Assembly (NCBI GenBank): GCA_033763735.1
Contig: JANRJY010000067.1
Coordinates: forward strand, 121,665-185,664
From: JANRJY01 sp033763735
GTDB lineage: Bacteria > Bacteroidota > Bacteroidia > Cytophagales > UBA9547
DNA: 64,000 nt
Direction of reading: 5' to 3'
The notes under the pieces: generated by a model
Told to the model about the DNA's origin: nothing
Databases searched by the model: none
Seen by the model: the letters and a program-made list of their open reading frames with translations, nothing else
Made by a program: the position numbers and the translations under genes
Part shown: in pieces, positions 9,000-18,005 of the stretch
Position numbering within the stretch: the stretch's first letter is position 1
Layout of the letters: the number at the start of each line of letters is the position of its first letter

Positions 9000-10340
9000 C
9001 TATGTTTTTATTGCAATTATATGCTCTCTTTTGGGTACCGCTTTAATATTTATCAAATAAATAGAAATGATATAAAAAGGCATTATTGGAATTTTGTATC
9101 TTACCAAGGTTCCAAAATTAGTTGAAGTTAATCCAACGGCAAAGGATAGTCCAATGCTGAAAATCAAAAATGAAATTACCATATGATTTTGCCACAAAAC
9201 GGATAAAATATTTTTTAAACCAACATTAAAAATTGCATAGAGTGTAAACAATAGGAAAAATGTACTTTCCAATGCTGCCAATAACATAACAGGATTTTTT
9301 GATTCCCATAAATATGGTCTGAAAAGACTTACATTAACGGCTTTAGGGAACACCTTTAACATTCCTAAAGGTGTATATTCAATTTCGCCTAAATCGTAAT
9401 AGGAGCCATTTTGTGATTTGGTTAAATAAGCCAACCATTCATTCGTAATTTTAGCTTTGTTTCCCAAGTTTTCAAATTTATACTGATCGTCTTGTTCTGC
9501 AAGTTTCTGTGTTACAAATAATCCTAAATACATTGAAAATATTATTAATAAGGGGACAAATAACAATCTTGTAATTACAGATTTGATTTTTTGATTATAT
9601 GTTAAAAACAACCAAATTACCATTGCTGGAACAAATGACATTAGTATATATATTTTAATGTGAACTAATAGAAAAACTGAAATTGTAAAAATTACCCAAT
9701 TTTTTAAATTAAAATTTCGAATAATAAATAGTTGATAAAAGGCAAAAACTAACCAACCAAGCGCTCCAAAAGTGATAGTGTCCTTCAACATACCGGAACC
9801 CCAAAATACTACCGATGGAATAAAAAAAATAGCATAGGATAATTGCTTGTGTAACTCAGGATATTCGTATAGGAAAGTTTTAAATAAAGCCCATGATCCA
9901 CTAAAACTAAACATTCCTAATAAAATAGCATTTACTGTGTAGCTATTGAAATCAATAATTGCGAATAAGGAACAAATTCTTATTACGAAAAAAGATGCAT
10001 TGTCATATATATATGGATAAATGGTAAAATATTTATACTGTTCTGGTGTCATACGCACCTCGCAATTTCTGACTAAGGTTTGAAACCAGAGAACTGGATC
10101 CTCTTGAAAAATTTTATACATTATTTCTACCCCTTTATGAAAAGCAACTGTATCTCCACCCTTGTAATAAAAATAATAAATTAGGCCAAGGCATATAGAA
10201 CCAATTACTTTTGCAAATGCAGCTGGAATAAAATACTTTTTTATTATACTTTTACCGCATTCTTTTTTGCGAATCATAAAAAGTACTTGAAAAAGAATAA
10301 ATAGATATACAGGAGTTAAAAACAAGTCACTTATTTGCAT
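9000..10340 (-). CDS. Polytopic membrane protein of unknown function
   Basis: 446 residues with about ten hydrophobic helices. It has a conserved-looking early motif YYFYYKGGDTVAFHKG and a long loop in the second half (about 285-330). The layout resembles membrane glycosyltransferase-like or polymerase-like proteins common in Bacteroidota, but no catalytic motif was recognised. Its ATG at 10340 lies a few bases after a TAnnTTTG box, so the message would have almost no leader. Its 5' end overlaps that of the divergent transglutaminase-like gene by 6 bp if both starts are right. Confidence 0.7.
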   Translation of the reverse strand: MQISDLFLTPVYLFILFQVLFMIRKKECGKSIIKKYFIPAAFAKVIGSICLGLIYYFYYKGGDTVAFHKGVEIMYKIFQEDPVLWFQTLVRNCEVRMTPEQYKYFTIYPYIYDNASFFVIRICSLFAIIDFNSYTVNAILLGMFSFSGSWALFKTFLYEYPELHKQLSYAIFFIPSVVFWGSGMLKDTITFGALGWLVFAFYQLFIIRNFNLKNWVIFTISVFLLVHIKIYILMSFVPAMVIWLFLTYNQKIKSVITRLLFVPLLIIFSMYLGLFVTQKLAEQDDQYKFENLGNKAKITNEWLAYLTKSQNGSYYDLGEIEYTPLGMLKVFPKAVNVSLFRPYLWESKNPVMLLAALESTFFLLFTLYAIFNVGLKNILSVLWQNHMVISFLIFSIGLSFAVGLTSTNFGTLVRYKIPIMPFYIISIYLINIKAVPKREHIIAIKT

Positions 10341-11171
10341 ACTTCAAAAATACAACAATTTCTTAAAATTGGCTTTTATACCTTCACAACCCTAATATGT
10401 GTTATAACAATAATTTGCATATCAAAAAGAGATAAATATATCAATTACGGTGTAGATTTTTCGAATGGATATAATAATGGTCTTATTAAGCTTTCCAATA
10501 AATATGACAATTTGTACCAATTAGAATTTGGCATTTTTGATTCAACTAAATATCTTAAACATTTAAATTATAATTTCAATGCCGATTACTCGCATAATTT
10601 TATTTTATATTCGTTTTATGATAACTATGTTTTGTTTTTATTTTCGGAGTTAACTCAAAGCAAACATAGAGGTATTGTAATAGCCGAACATTTGGCAATG
10701 GAATCAGAAGGGATTTGTAGTCAAAAAACAATTTTATTTAATGAACTACTAAGGCTGAAGAATTTTAAAACAAGAGTTGTAAGGCTCAACAAACATTTTT
10801 GTAGCGAAGTATTTATAAATGGCAAATGGGTATTCATGGATGTTGGGAAAAAATTGCAACTAATCAAAATGGACACCCTTTATAGTGCGGAAGAGATTAA
10901 AAATTCGAAAAAAATATTTAATGAATATTATTTAAAAAATATAAAAAATGACCATACTGACAGCACCATCACTTATCATTTCTTTGACAAAGTTGAATAT
11001 GCAGAAATCAACTCATTCCCAGCCCAAAATTTAAGACAACTACATTATTTTACTTTCTTTATTTCAGACTTTCTTTGGTTAATTTGCATTATAATTAGCA
11101 TATACTTTTACAGAAAAGAACGTACATTTACACCTCATTTATCATATTCTCATTCCAATGAAACCTTTTAA
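10335..11171 (+). CDS. Transglutaminase-like protein between two membrane helices
   Basis: 278 residues from a TTG. There is no ATG in the first 120 codons, so the start is uncertain. A membrane helix (about 12-30) and a C-terminal one (about 242-262) flank a soluble part. The soluble part has EGICSQKTILFNELL (Cys128), RLNKHFCSEVF (His154) and KWVFMDVGK (Asp169). That order and spacing match the Cys-His-Asp triad of transglutaminase-like domains, including the typical W before the D. The likely activity is on peptide bonds or side chains outside the cytoplasm; substrate unknown. The gene overlaps the following yfhO-like gene by 14 bp, so the two are probably translated together. Confidence 0.65.
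   Translation: MHTSKIQQFLKIGFYTFTTLICVITIICISKRDKYINYGVDFSNGYNNGLIKLSNKYDNLYQLEFGIFDSTKYLKHLNYNFNADYSHNFILYSFYDNYVLFLFSELTQSKHRGIVIAEHLAMESEGICSQKTILFNELLRLKNFKTRVVRLNKHFCSEVFINGKWVFMDVGKKLQLIKMDTLYSAEEIKNSKKIFNEYYLKNIKNDHTDSTITYHFFDKVEYAEINSFPAQNLRQLHYFTFFISDFLWLICIIISIYFYRKERTFTPHLSYSHSNETF
10345..10352 (-). promoter_or_regulatory. -7 element just upstream of the polytopic membrane protein gene
   Basis: TATTTTTG on the minus strand ends five bases before the start codon at 10340, implying a nearly leaderless transcript. No TTTG stands at the -33 spacing. Confidence 0.4.
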
Positions 11172-13617
11172 CATAAAACCATTTTTGCCTCATATTTATG
11201 TAATTGCAGGCTTTTTTGTTGCCGTCTTTATTTATTTTTTACCTCTTTTTCAAGGCAAAAGCATCAGGCAGTCCGATATAATTCAGTATCAAGGGATGGC
11301 CAAAGAAATTCAAGATAACCGAGCCAAATACAACGAAGAGCCCTTTTGGACAAACTCCATGTTCAGTGGTATGCCAAGTACTATGGTAAGTATGGAACAA
11401 TATGGCAATTTGGTTAAGCCTATTCATATATTTACTACACGGATAATTGCATACCCAGCAAGTATCATTTTTGTGAGCTTATTGTGTTTTTATATTATGC
11501 TTTTGGCATTTGATGTACCTTACATAATTGCAGCTATTGGTGCTGTAGGGTTTTCGTTTGCATCATTCAACTTTATAGGTCTTGAAGTTGGTCATAACGC
11601 CAAACTTGCTTGTATGAGTTATATGCCCTTGGTAATAGCAGGATTGGTGTTTGGATATCGTAAAAATATTTGGTTGGGTAGTTCGCTAATTGGAATAGGT
11701 GTAGCACTCCAAGTGGTTAACAATCATATTCAAATCACTTACTATCTGGCTTTTATTGCCTTGGCCTACATCGTTGTAGAATTTATTTCAGCATTGAAGG
11801 AGAAAAAAATGCCGGCTTTCATTAAAAACAGTGCCTTTCTTTTAATAGCCGCAGTAGTTGGCTTAGGTACCCATGCAGGATATTTTTTGTCAATTAATGA
11901 ATATAGCAAGTTCTCAATTCGCGGAAAAACGGAACTAACACCTCTTGAAACTAATAAAGAGGCTGTTCGATCAGATGGATTGGACAGAGATTATGTATTT
12001 AATTACAGCAATTCCATCAGCGAACCATTTACTTTTTTAATTCCAAACTTTATGGGAGGAGCAAGTTCAGGTCCTGTTGACAAAAACTCTGAAACCACCA
12101 AAGCACTTCGCGAAAATGGGGTTGATCCTCAAAATATTCGACAATTTACTTCTAATGTGCCACTATACTTTGGAGAGCAACCTTTTGTGGCTGGACCTAT
12201 GTATCTGGGAGCCATTATTTGTCTTTTGTTTGTATTAGGTTTACTCATTGTAAATGAGCCTTTTAAATGGACAATATTAGCATGTACAATATTTGGAATA
12301 TTAATGACTTATGGCAAAAACTTACCATTACTCAATTATTTTCTGTTCGATTATTTCCCACTCTACAACAAGTTCCGATCGGTAACCATGGCAGTGGTGA
12401 TTCCACAATTTTGCATGTCTATTTTGGGAGTACTGGCTTTAAAGAGAATTGTGGAATCGAAAAACAAAATAGAATTTATCAAACCTTTGGTTATTGCCGG
12501 AGGCGTTACAGGGGGGTTATGTTTATTAACTTTCTTAATGGCAGGAGCAGGTTCCTACTCGAGTCCTGCCGACCAAATGTATCAATTACCTCCTTGGTTG
12601 ATTTCTGCTTTAGAGCTTGATCGTAAGGGCATGCGTACTGGCGATGCTTTTCGTTCGTTTTTGTTTATTTTATTAGCTATTGGGACAATTTATCTTTTGA
12701 TTATCAATAAGATAAAAGAATTAGTTGCAAGTATTATTCTATTATTGCTTACCACTGCTGACTTATGGTTGGTTGACAAACGTTTTCTGAATAATGACAA
12801 TTTTGATAAAAAAGTGATTGAAAATTATTACGCACCTACTGAAGCAGATCAACGAATATTGAGTGACAAAGACCCTGATTTCAGGGTGTTTAATTTACAA
12901 GATCCCTTTAACGATGCACGTACATCTTATTTTCATAAATCTGTGGGTGGCTATAGCCCTGCGAAGTTACGTAGGTATCAGGATTTAATTGAACGCGTAC
13001 TTTCAAACGAACAACAAACCTTATTGACCGCTTTAAAAGCAGGCGATTATTCCTTCAAATCCACTCCTGTGTTGAATATGCTCAATACCAAATATGTAAT
13101 TGCTGGTGAAAGTGCTGAAAGTGTAATAGAAAACCCAAATGCTTTTGGAAATGCCTGGTTTATTTCTTCAATTACCAAAGTGAATAACCCAGATGAAGAA
13201 ATTAAAACATTATCGACAATTAATCCTTATGAAACAGCAGTGTTGGATGTTTCAAAATTTCCAATAAATAATAACACTTATAATGTTGATTCTGCTTCAT
13301 TTATAAAACTAACCAAGTTTAAGCCATATGAACTTACTTATGAATGCCAAAATGCTAATGAAGGTTTTGCAGTTTTCTCAGAAGTTTTTTATCCAATAGG
13401 TTGGTCTGCTACAATTGATGGCAAACCTGCTGATATTAAAAGAGTTAATTATGTGCTTCGCGGATTAGAGGTTCCTGCAGGGAAGCATACTATTGCTTTT
13501 GTAATGGATAATCCAACTTACAAATTGGGCAACACCATAGGATTAGCGTGTTCAGTATTATTGTTTGCAGGAATATTTGTGTACGGAATAACCGCATTTC
13601 GAAGTAAAAAAGATTAA
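11158..13617 (+). CDS. YfhO family membrane protein
   Basis: 819 residues with about a dozen membrane helices, a large extracytoplasmic region in the last third, and a final helix. Characteristic stretches are SDIIQYQGMAKEI near the N-terminus, TNSMFSGMPS, DYVFNYSNSISEP, and near the end FSEVFYPIGWSATIDGKP with YVLRGLEVPAGKH. In Firmicutes, YfhO-type proteins glycosylate lipoteichoic acid; in Bacteroidota the substrate is unknown, and a lipid-linked sugar transfer role is only inferred. The ATG at 11158 lies inside the upstream gene. No other glycosylation gene is adjacent. Confidence 0.85.
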   Translation: MKPFNIKPFLPHIYVIAGFFVAVFIYFLPLFQGKSIRQSDIIQYQGMAKEIQDNRAKYNEEPFWTNSMFSGMPSTMVSMEQYGNLVKPIHIFTTRIIAYPASIIFVSLLCFYIMLLAFDVPYIIAAIGAVGFSFASFNFIGLEVGHNAKLACMSYMPLVIAGLVFGYRKNIWLGSSLIGIGVALQVVNNHIQITYYLAFIALAYIVVEFISALKEKKMPAFIKNSAFLLIAAVVGLGTHAGYFLSINEYSKFSIRGKTELTPLETNKEAVRSDGLDRDYVFNYSNSISEPFTFLIPNFMGGASSGPVDKNSETTKALRENGVDPQNIRQFTSNVPLYFGEQPFVAGPMYLGAIICLLFVLGLLIVNEPFKWTILACTIFGILMTYGKNLPLLNYFLFDYFPLYNKFRSVTMAVVIPQFCMSILGVLALKRIVESKNKIEFIKPLVIAGGVTGGLCLLTFLMAGAGSYSSPADQMYQLPPWLISALELDRKGMRTGDAFRSFLFILLAIGTIYLLIINKIKELVASIILLLLTTADLWLVDKRFLNNDNFDKKVIENYYAPTEADQRILSDKDPDFRVFNLQDPFNDARTSYFHKSVGGYSPAKLRRYQDLIERVLSNEQQTLLTALKAGDYSFKSTPVLNMLNTKYVIAGESAESVIENPNAFGNAWFISSITKVNNPDEEIKTLSTINPYETAVLDVSKFPINNNTYNVDSASFIKLTKFKPYELTYECQNANEGFAVFSEVFYPIGWSATIDGKPADIKRVNYVLRGLEVPAGKHTIAFVMDNPTYKLGNTIGLACSVLLFAGIFVYGITAFRSKKD

Positions 13618-13627
13618 TTATTTTTAA

Positions 13628-13635
13628 TATCTTTG
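13628..13635 (+). promoter_or_regulatory. -7 element of the HEPN module
   Basis: TATCTTTG sits 18 bases before ATG 13654. It supports that ATG over the in-frame TTG at 13633, which is part of the box itself. No -33 match is visible. Confidence 0.5.
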
Positions 13636-13653
13636 AATATAAATAAATGTGCC

Positions 13654-14088
13654 ATGTTTAAAGATACATTTACACCTACAGCTGAAAATCCTTACTATGA
13701 ATTTCCAAAAGAAATGTATGGGAAAGAGGTGGTGATTGAAGATAGTGCTGTTGAAATAAACAACCAATCGAATTTTATTGAAACCAAAATTGATAAAATA
13801 AAGAAACTATTCACCATTTTGGATTCTCCAAGAGTTCTTAAGTTTTTATTCTTAAATCCTAATTTAATAGACACGTTATTAGATGCTAAGCTTGAGATAC
13901 AAAAAAGATTTGGAGATGTTAAGACAAAATTAGAACTAGTTCATGATGAAGAATTGGAAGATTGGGTAACTTTATTTTTTATCATATCAACGAAAATAAA
14001 TTTAAAAGATTTTAATAATTTTTTGATGGAATGGGTCTTTTTACAATCAATTGATTTTAAAAGAAAAGTCAATTTTTCTACAAATTAA
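13654..14088 (+). CDS. Partner protein of a HEPN toxin-antitoxin-like pair
   Basis: 144 residues from ATG 13654. The C-terminal half has the pattern KTKLELVHDEELEDWVTLFF followed by NFLMEWVF. From memory, this resembles small proteins encoded just upstream of HEPN genes in many bacteria: an acidic strand-turn followed by a Trp-containing helix. This is pattern recognition, not alignment. The stop codon is 8 bases before the HEPN gene, which suggests co-transcription. The likely role is antitoxin or partner; no enzyme motif was seen. Confidence 0.55.
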   Translation: MFKDTFTPTAENPYYEFPKEMYGKEVVIEDSAVEINNQSNFIETKIDKIKKLFTILDSPRVLKFLFLNPNLIDTLLDAKLEIQKRFGDVKTKLELVHDEELEDWVTLFFIISTKINLKDFNNFLMEWVFLQSIDFKRKVNFSTN

Positions 14089-14096
14089 TTTCTTTG

Positions 14097-14465
14097 ATGG
14101 CATTTGATTGGACTTCATATTTGGACTTAGCTGAGGAATTAATGGAATCCCATGATAACCAAGCTAAGTTAAGAACTGCAATTAGTAGAGCTTATTATGC
14201 TGCGTTTGTTACATGCAAAATAAAGGCCAATTTACCTTCATCAATATCAATAGGAGAATCTCATAAAAAAGTAATAGATTTTTATAAAGAAAATAATGAT
14301 GTTCCAATTTTTCAAACAATTGGAACTTGCTTATTGAATCTAAGAAAAATCAGAAATGATGCTGATTATAATGGTCATTTCAAAACAAATTGGCAAGAAG
14401 TAGAAAAACAAATTGGATTAGCAAAATATATACTACAAAATTTAGATCAAATAGATATTAAATAA
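14097..14465 (+). CDS. HEPN domain protein (putative RNase-type toxin)
   Basis: 122 residues from ATG 14097; the in-frame TTG just before it is ignored. It is all-helical, with the HEPN features AISRAYYAAF (about 28-37) and LRKIRNDADYN (about 82-92). The RNxADY form places Arg86 where HEPN ribonucleases carry the basic residue of their R-x4-6-H-type site, but here Asp/Tyr follow instead of His. Catalysis is therefore uncertain. HEPN proteins often act as toxins or nucleic-acid binding partners in two-gene modules. The gene follows its partner by 8 bases and is followed 7 bases later by gcvT. Confidence 0.7.
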   Translation: MAFDWTSYLDLAEELMESHDNQAKLRTAISRAYYAAFVTCKIKANLPSSISIGESHKKVIDFYKENNDVPIFQTIGTCLLNLRKIRNDADYNGHFKTNWQEVEKQIGLAKYILQNLDQIDIK

Positions 14466-14472
14466 TAAAACT

Positions 14473-15561
14473 TTGGAACTCAAAACCGTCCCTCTCGAAA
14501 ACAAACATATATCATTAGGCGCAAAAATGGTGCCTTTTGCAGGATACAATATGCCTGTAAGATACTCATCCGACATTGACGAACACATGGCGGTGCGCAA
14601 TGCCGTAGGCGTGTTTGATGTATCACACATGGGAGAGTTTTGGGTAGAAGGTCCAAAAGCACTCGATTTGTTGCAAATGGTTACATCCAATGATGTATCC
14701 AAGTTATTTGATGGAAGGGTTCAATATTCTTGTTTGCCCAACAAAACCGGTGGCATTATTGATGATTTGTTGGTTCACAGAGTAAATGCAGAAAAATACT
14801 TTCTGGTGGTAAATGCCTCCAATATTGATAAGGACTGGAATTGGATTTATTCTCATAATAGCTTTGGAGCTAAACTCACAAATGTTTCAGATGAATTGTG
14901 CCTTTTTGCAGTACAGGGGCCCAAGGCAATTGACACATTACAAAAACTCACTAAAGTTGATTTAAAAACCATTCCATACTATCATTTTGCGATTGGGAAT
15001 TTTGCAGGAATTGACAATATTATCATTTCAAATACCGGATATACAGGTGCCGGCGGATTTGAATTGTATATTCAAAATAAAGAAGCCTCAAAAGTTTGGG
15101 ACAAAATATTTGAAGCTGGTTATGAATTTGGTATAAAACCTATTGGATTGGGTGCGAGAGACACCTTAAGACTTGAAATGGGCTTTGCTCTATATGGCAA
15201 TGATATTGACGATAATACATCTCCTATTGAAGCCGGATTGGGATGGGTAACAAAGTTTGAGAAAAAATTTATTGGTTCTGAATTGGCTCATGAAATCAAA
15301 ACCAAAGGCCCTCAAAAAAAGTTGGTAGGTTTTGTAATGGAAGAAAGAGGCATCCCACGTAGCCATTATGAGATAACGGATGCTAATGGGAATAAAATAG
15401 GTGAAGTTACCTCCGGTACACAGTCTCCAATACTCAATAAAGGAATTGGCATGGGTTATGTTGATACAAGCCAAAGTGCAGTTGGCAATGCCATTTATAT
15501 TAAAATTAGAGAAAACTTGATTAAAGCAATTATCACAAAACCCCCTTTTATCAAAAAATGA
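14473..15561 (+). CDS. gcvT: Aminomethyltransferase (glycine cleavage T protein)
   Basis: 362 residues, usual length. It transfers the methylene group from the lipoyl-bound aminomethyl of GcvH to tetrahydrofolate, releasing ammonia. It begins at a TTG: the N-terminus LKTVPLENKHISLGAKMVPF lines up with the usual start of the family and no ATG precedes it. Motifs include AGYNMPVRY, VFDVSHMGEF, the folate/catalytic GGIIDDLLVHR with its conserved Asp, TGYTGAGGFELYI, and the C-terminal GEVTSGTQSP. Other glycine cleavage genes (gcvH, gcvP) are not in the window. It overlaps comB by the ATGA at 15558-15561, the first pair of a three-gene operon. Confidence 0.95.
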   Translation: MELKTVPLENKHISLGAKMVPFAGYNMPVRYSSDIDEHMAVRNAVGVFDVSHMGEFWVEGPKALDLLQMVTSNDVSKLFDGRVQYSCLPNKTGGIIDDLLVHRVNAEKYFLVVNASNIDKDWNWIYSHNSFGAKLTNVSDELCLFAVQGPKAIDTLQKLTKVDLKTIPYYHFAIGNFAGIDNIIISNTGYTGAGGFELYIQNKEASKVWDKIFEAGYEFGIKPIGLGARDTLRLEMGFALYGNDIDDNTSPIEAGLGWVTKFEKKFIGSELAHEIKTKGPQKKLVGFVMEERGIPRSHYEITDANGNKIGEVTSGTQSPILNKGIGMGYVDTSQSAVGNAIYIKIRENLIKAIITKPPFIKK

Positions 15562-16295
15562 GTGTGGATAAAATCAATTATCAGGTTTGTCTGAGTCCGG
15601 ACCTACTCCATTTATTCGACCTGAAAGGTAAAGTGGTAATTGTTGTGGATATCCTTAGAGCAACTTCATGTATGGTAACTGCATTCGCTCATGGAATAGA
15701 TTCAATTATCCCTGTCGCGAAGCTTGATGAATGCAGATCGCTACAAAAGCAAGGTTATAAAGCAGCTGCCGAAAGAGATGGATCAAAAGTAGAAGGGTTT
15801 GATTTGGATAATTCACCTTTCAGTTACATGAATCCTCATTTGAAAGGTGTCACCATTGCGGTAACTACTACCAATGGTACGCAAGCAATAGAAAAATCAA
15901 AGGATGCAAAATTGATTTTAGTAGGTGCATTTTTAAACATTTCATCAATTGCTACGCAAATTAAAATATTCAACGATGATGTTGTGGTGGTATGTGCGGG
16001 ATGGAAAGGAAATGTAAATTTGGAGGATACCTTATTTGCCGGGGCATTAGCAAGCATATTGGATGATGCCATTTCTATAAAACAAGATGCCGCAATTTTA
16101 GCTAAAAACCTCTTCGAACAACACAAAAGCAATTTATTAGAAATAGTAAAGGCATCAGAACATGCCAAGAGGTTAATAAATTTGAATATTATTAAAGATA
16201 TTGAATTTTGTCTTACATTTGATTTGTATAGTTCGGTTCCTATTTTATCGGATAATCAGTTAAAAGAAATATCACTAATTAACCAATTAATTTAA
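15558..16295 (+). CDS. comB: 2-phosphosulfolactate phosphatase-like protein
   Basis: 245 residues, family length. Motifs are VVVDILRATSCM, AAERDG, and TTTNGTQAI. ComB removes phosphate from 2-phosphosulfolactate; in methanogens this serves coenzyme M synthesis. Bacteria that keep comB without comA may use sulfolactate otherwise or act on another phosphoester. No coenzyme M or sulfonate genes are visible here, so the physiological substrate is open. Start codon overlaps the gcvT stop; its last base is shared with the OmpA-family gene start, so the three genes are tightly coupled. Confidence 0.88.
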   Translation: MSVDKINYQVCLSPDLLHLFDLKGKVVIVVDILRATSCMVTAFAHGIDSIIPVAKLDECRSLQKQGYKAAAERDGSKVEGFDLDNSPFSYMNPHLKGVTIAVTTTNGTQAIEKSKDAKLILVGAFLNISSIATQIKIFNDDVVVVCAGWKGNVNLEDTLFAGALASILDDAISIKQDAAILAKNLFEQHKSNLLEIVKASEHAKRLINLNIIKDIEFCLTFDLYSSVPILSDNQLKEISLINQLI

Positions 16296-17281
16296 TGAAA
16301 AAAATCGTTGTTTTGTCCATAATTACCCTTGGTCTAGTACTTTCTGGTTGTATTGTTTCAAAGAAAAAATTTGATGCACTTTCGAAGAAAAAAACACTTT
16401 TAGAGGCTGATTTTGCCGAATGTCAAGATAGTTTGAATAATGCCCGAAACAAAGCCAAACTCAATAAAGACCAAATCAATGCCCTTAACAATTCGGTTAA
16501 AAAATTAAAATCCGATAGCACTTCGCTTAACGACAAATTAGTAGTGGCTTTAAAACAATTTGAAGATCAAAGTAATATTAGTGACCGTTTGCGTAAAGAT
16601 TACAAAGACTTATTAGCAAGCTATTCTGCGGAATCAAACAAACTTACCTCTAACCTGGCAAAAAAAGAACAACAACTGATCGACTTAGAAAAATCGTTGC
16701 AAGACACTAAGGCTCAAAATGATAAACTGGCTGCGGATTTGAAAGAAAGAGAACGCAAAGTAAAAGAGCTTGAATCGGTACTTCGTAAAAAAGACAGTGC
16801 AGTAGTAGCGATCAAAAACAAAGTTACCAATGCGCTTTTGGCATTTGACGACAAAGACCTCACAGTTAAGGTTAAAAACGGAAAAGTATATGTGTCTCTT
16901 TCAGAGCAATTACTTTTCAAATCAGGAAGTACTTCTGTTGACAAAAAAGGTGAAGATGCATTAAAAAAACTTGCCGGTGTGCTTAAATCACAAGATGACA
17001 TTAATGTAATGATTGAAGGACATACGGATGATGTACCGGTGAGCAAAGGCTCAGCAGCGTTTTCTGATAATTGGGACCTGAGTGTGCTTCGTGCTACCGA
17101 AATAGCAAGAATATTAATCAAGGAAGGAGCTGATCCTAAAAAAGTAATTCCTTCCGGAAGAAGCCAGTATTCGCCGGTAGCTGAGGGAAAAACATCCGAG
17201 GCTCGCCAAAAAAACAGAAGAACAGAAATAATCTTAAGTCCTAAATTGGACGAATTGTTCAAAATGCTGGAAGCAAATTAA
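16295..17281 (+). CDS. OmpA/MotB-family peptidoglycan-binding lipoprotein
   Basis: 328 residues. A lipoprotein signal ends LVLSGC with Cys19. A long coiled coil follows (about 25-175). The C-terminal OmpA domain has LLFKSGSTSVDKKG, VMIEGHTDDVPVS (HTDD 243-246), WDLSVLRATEIARIL and ARQKNRRTEIIL, which bind peptidoglycan. It probably sits in the outer membrane and ties it to the cell wall. It begins on the last base of comB. Its 3' end overlaps the convergent phosphatase gene by 4 bp. Confidence 0.9.
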   Translation: MKKIVVLSIITLGLVLSGCIVSKKKFDALSKKKTLLEADFAECQDSLNNARNKAKLNKDQINALNNSVKKLKSDSTSLNDKLVVALKQFEDQSNISDRLRKDYKDLLASYSAESNKLTSNLAKKEQQLIDLEKSLQDTKAQNDKLAADLKERERKVKELESVLRKKDSAVVAIKNKVTNALLAFDDKDLTVKVKNGKVYVSLSEQLLFKSGSTSVDKKGEDALKKLAGVLKSQDDINVMIEGHTDDVPVSKGSAAFSDNWDLSVLRATEIARILIKEGADPKKVIPSGRSQYSPVAEGKTSEARQKNRRTEIILSPKLDELFKMLEAN

Positions 17282-17982
17282 ATCTCTGCTTCCCAGTATT
17301 TTTCAACAGTTGATAAGCAATCTACATACGTAATAGAAGCATTGTTATCACCATATTTTATAATATCCGATATTCGGGTATGACCTACTATTTGATGTAT
17401 ATTTGGCAGGTAATTTTCGCAAGTTTCTGTTCTATCAGCCCAAAAAATTCCTCCAAATTCATTTTTACCCCCTCTTTTTTCTGATACCTCATATAAAATA
17501 TGGTGGTGTCTTTTGTCTTTGTTAATTTCCTCAATTATCGTCCCCAACACATTTCCTTCATGCCAAAAACTTGCGTGTTTTTTGTACCAAGTTTGTGAAA
17601 TACCCGCATGTGTAAACAAATAATTTTTGTATTGCAAGGCTACATTAAACAAGTGCTCATTATTTCTAAAAATTGAAGACCAAATATTTTTTGCTTCAGG
17701 CAAAAATCCTGAACAACGATATTTAGGGTAATGCAAATATTGATTATCGTGATTGCCTAATAGCAATACAATTTTATCTGGAAATCTTTTTTTTAAAGAA
17801 ATAATATCTATCAAATTTTGAGAAATTTCATCTATAGTATGTTTATCCTTGCTGTCCACATAGTCCCCCATGAATACAACTTTATCATATTTTGAAATGG
17901 GCACATTTCGCCAAACATTTTTGCCATGCAAATCGCCAATTGCAATTACTTTTTGAAGCTTATTGTCCTTAACATTTGCCAT
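17278..17982 (-). CDS. PPP-type metallophosphatase
   Basis: 234 residues. The PPP/calcineurin motifs appear in order: AIGDLHGKN, VFMGDYVDS, LLLGNHDNQY, then FTHAGIS and VGHTRISD near the C-terminus. GDLHG-GDYVD-GNHD with a later HAG is the pattern of small bacterial protein-phosphatase or ApaH-like enzymes, which hydrolyse phosphoproteins or dinucleoside polyphosphates. Substrate is not determined. The soluble protein shows no signal peptide. The ATG at 17982 follows cysteine desulfurase by 23 bases on the same strand, so co-transcription is possible. Confidence 0.82.
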   Translation of the reverse strand: MANVKDNKLQKVIAIGDLHGKNVWRNVPISKYDKVVFMGDYVDSKDKHTIDEISQNLIDIISLKKRFPDKIVLLLGNHDNQYLHYPKYRCSGFLPEAKNIWSSIFRNNEHLFNVALQYKNYLFTHAGISQTWYKKHASFWHEGNVLGTIIEEINKDKRHHHILYEVSEKRGGKNEFGGIFWADRTETCENYLPNIHQIVGHTRISDIIKYGDNNASITYVDCLSTVEKYWEAEI

Positions 17983-18005
17983 TAATTCTTATGCCTTGAT
18001 ATGTA

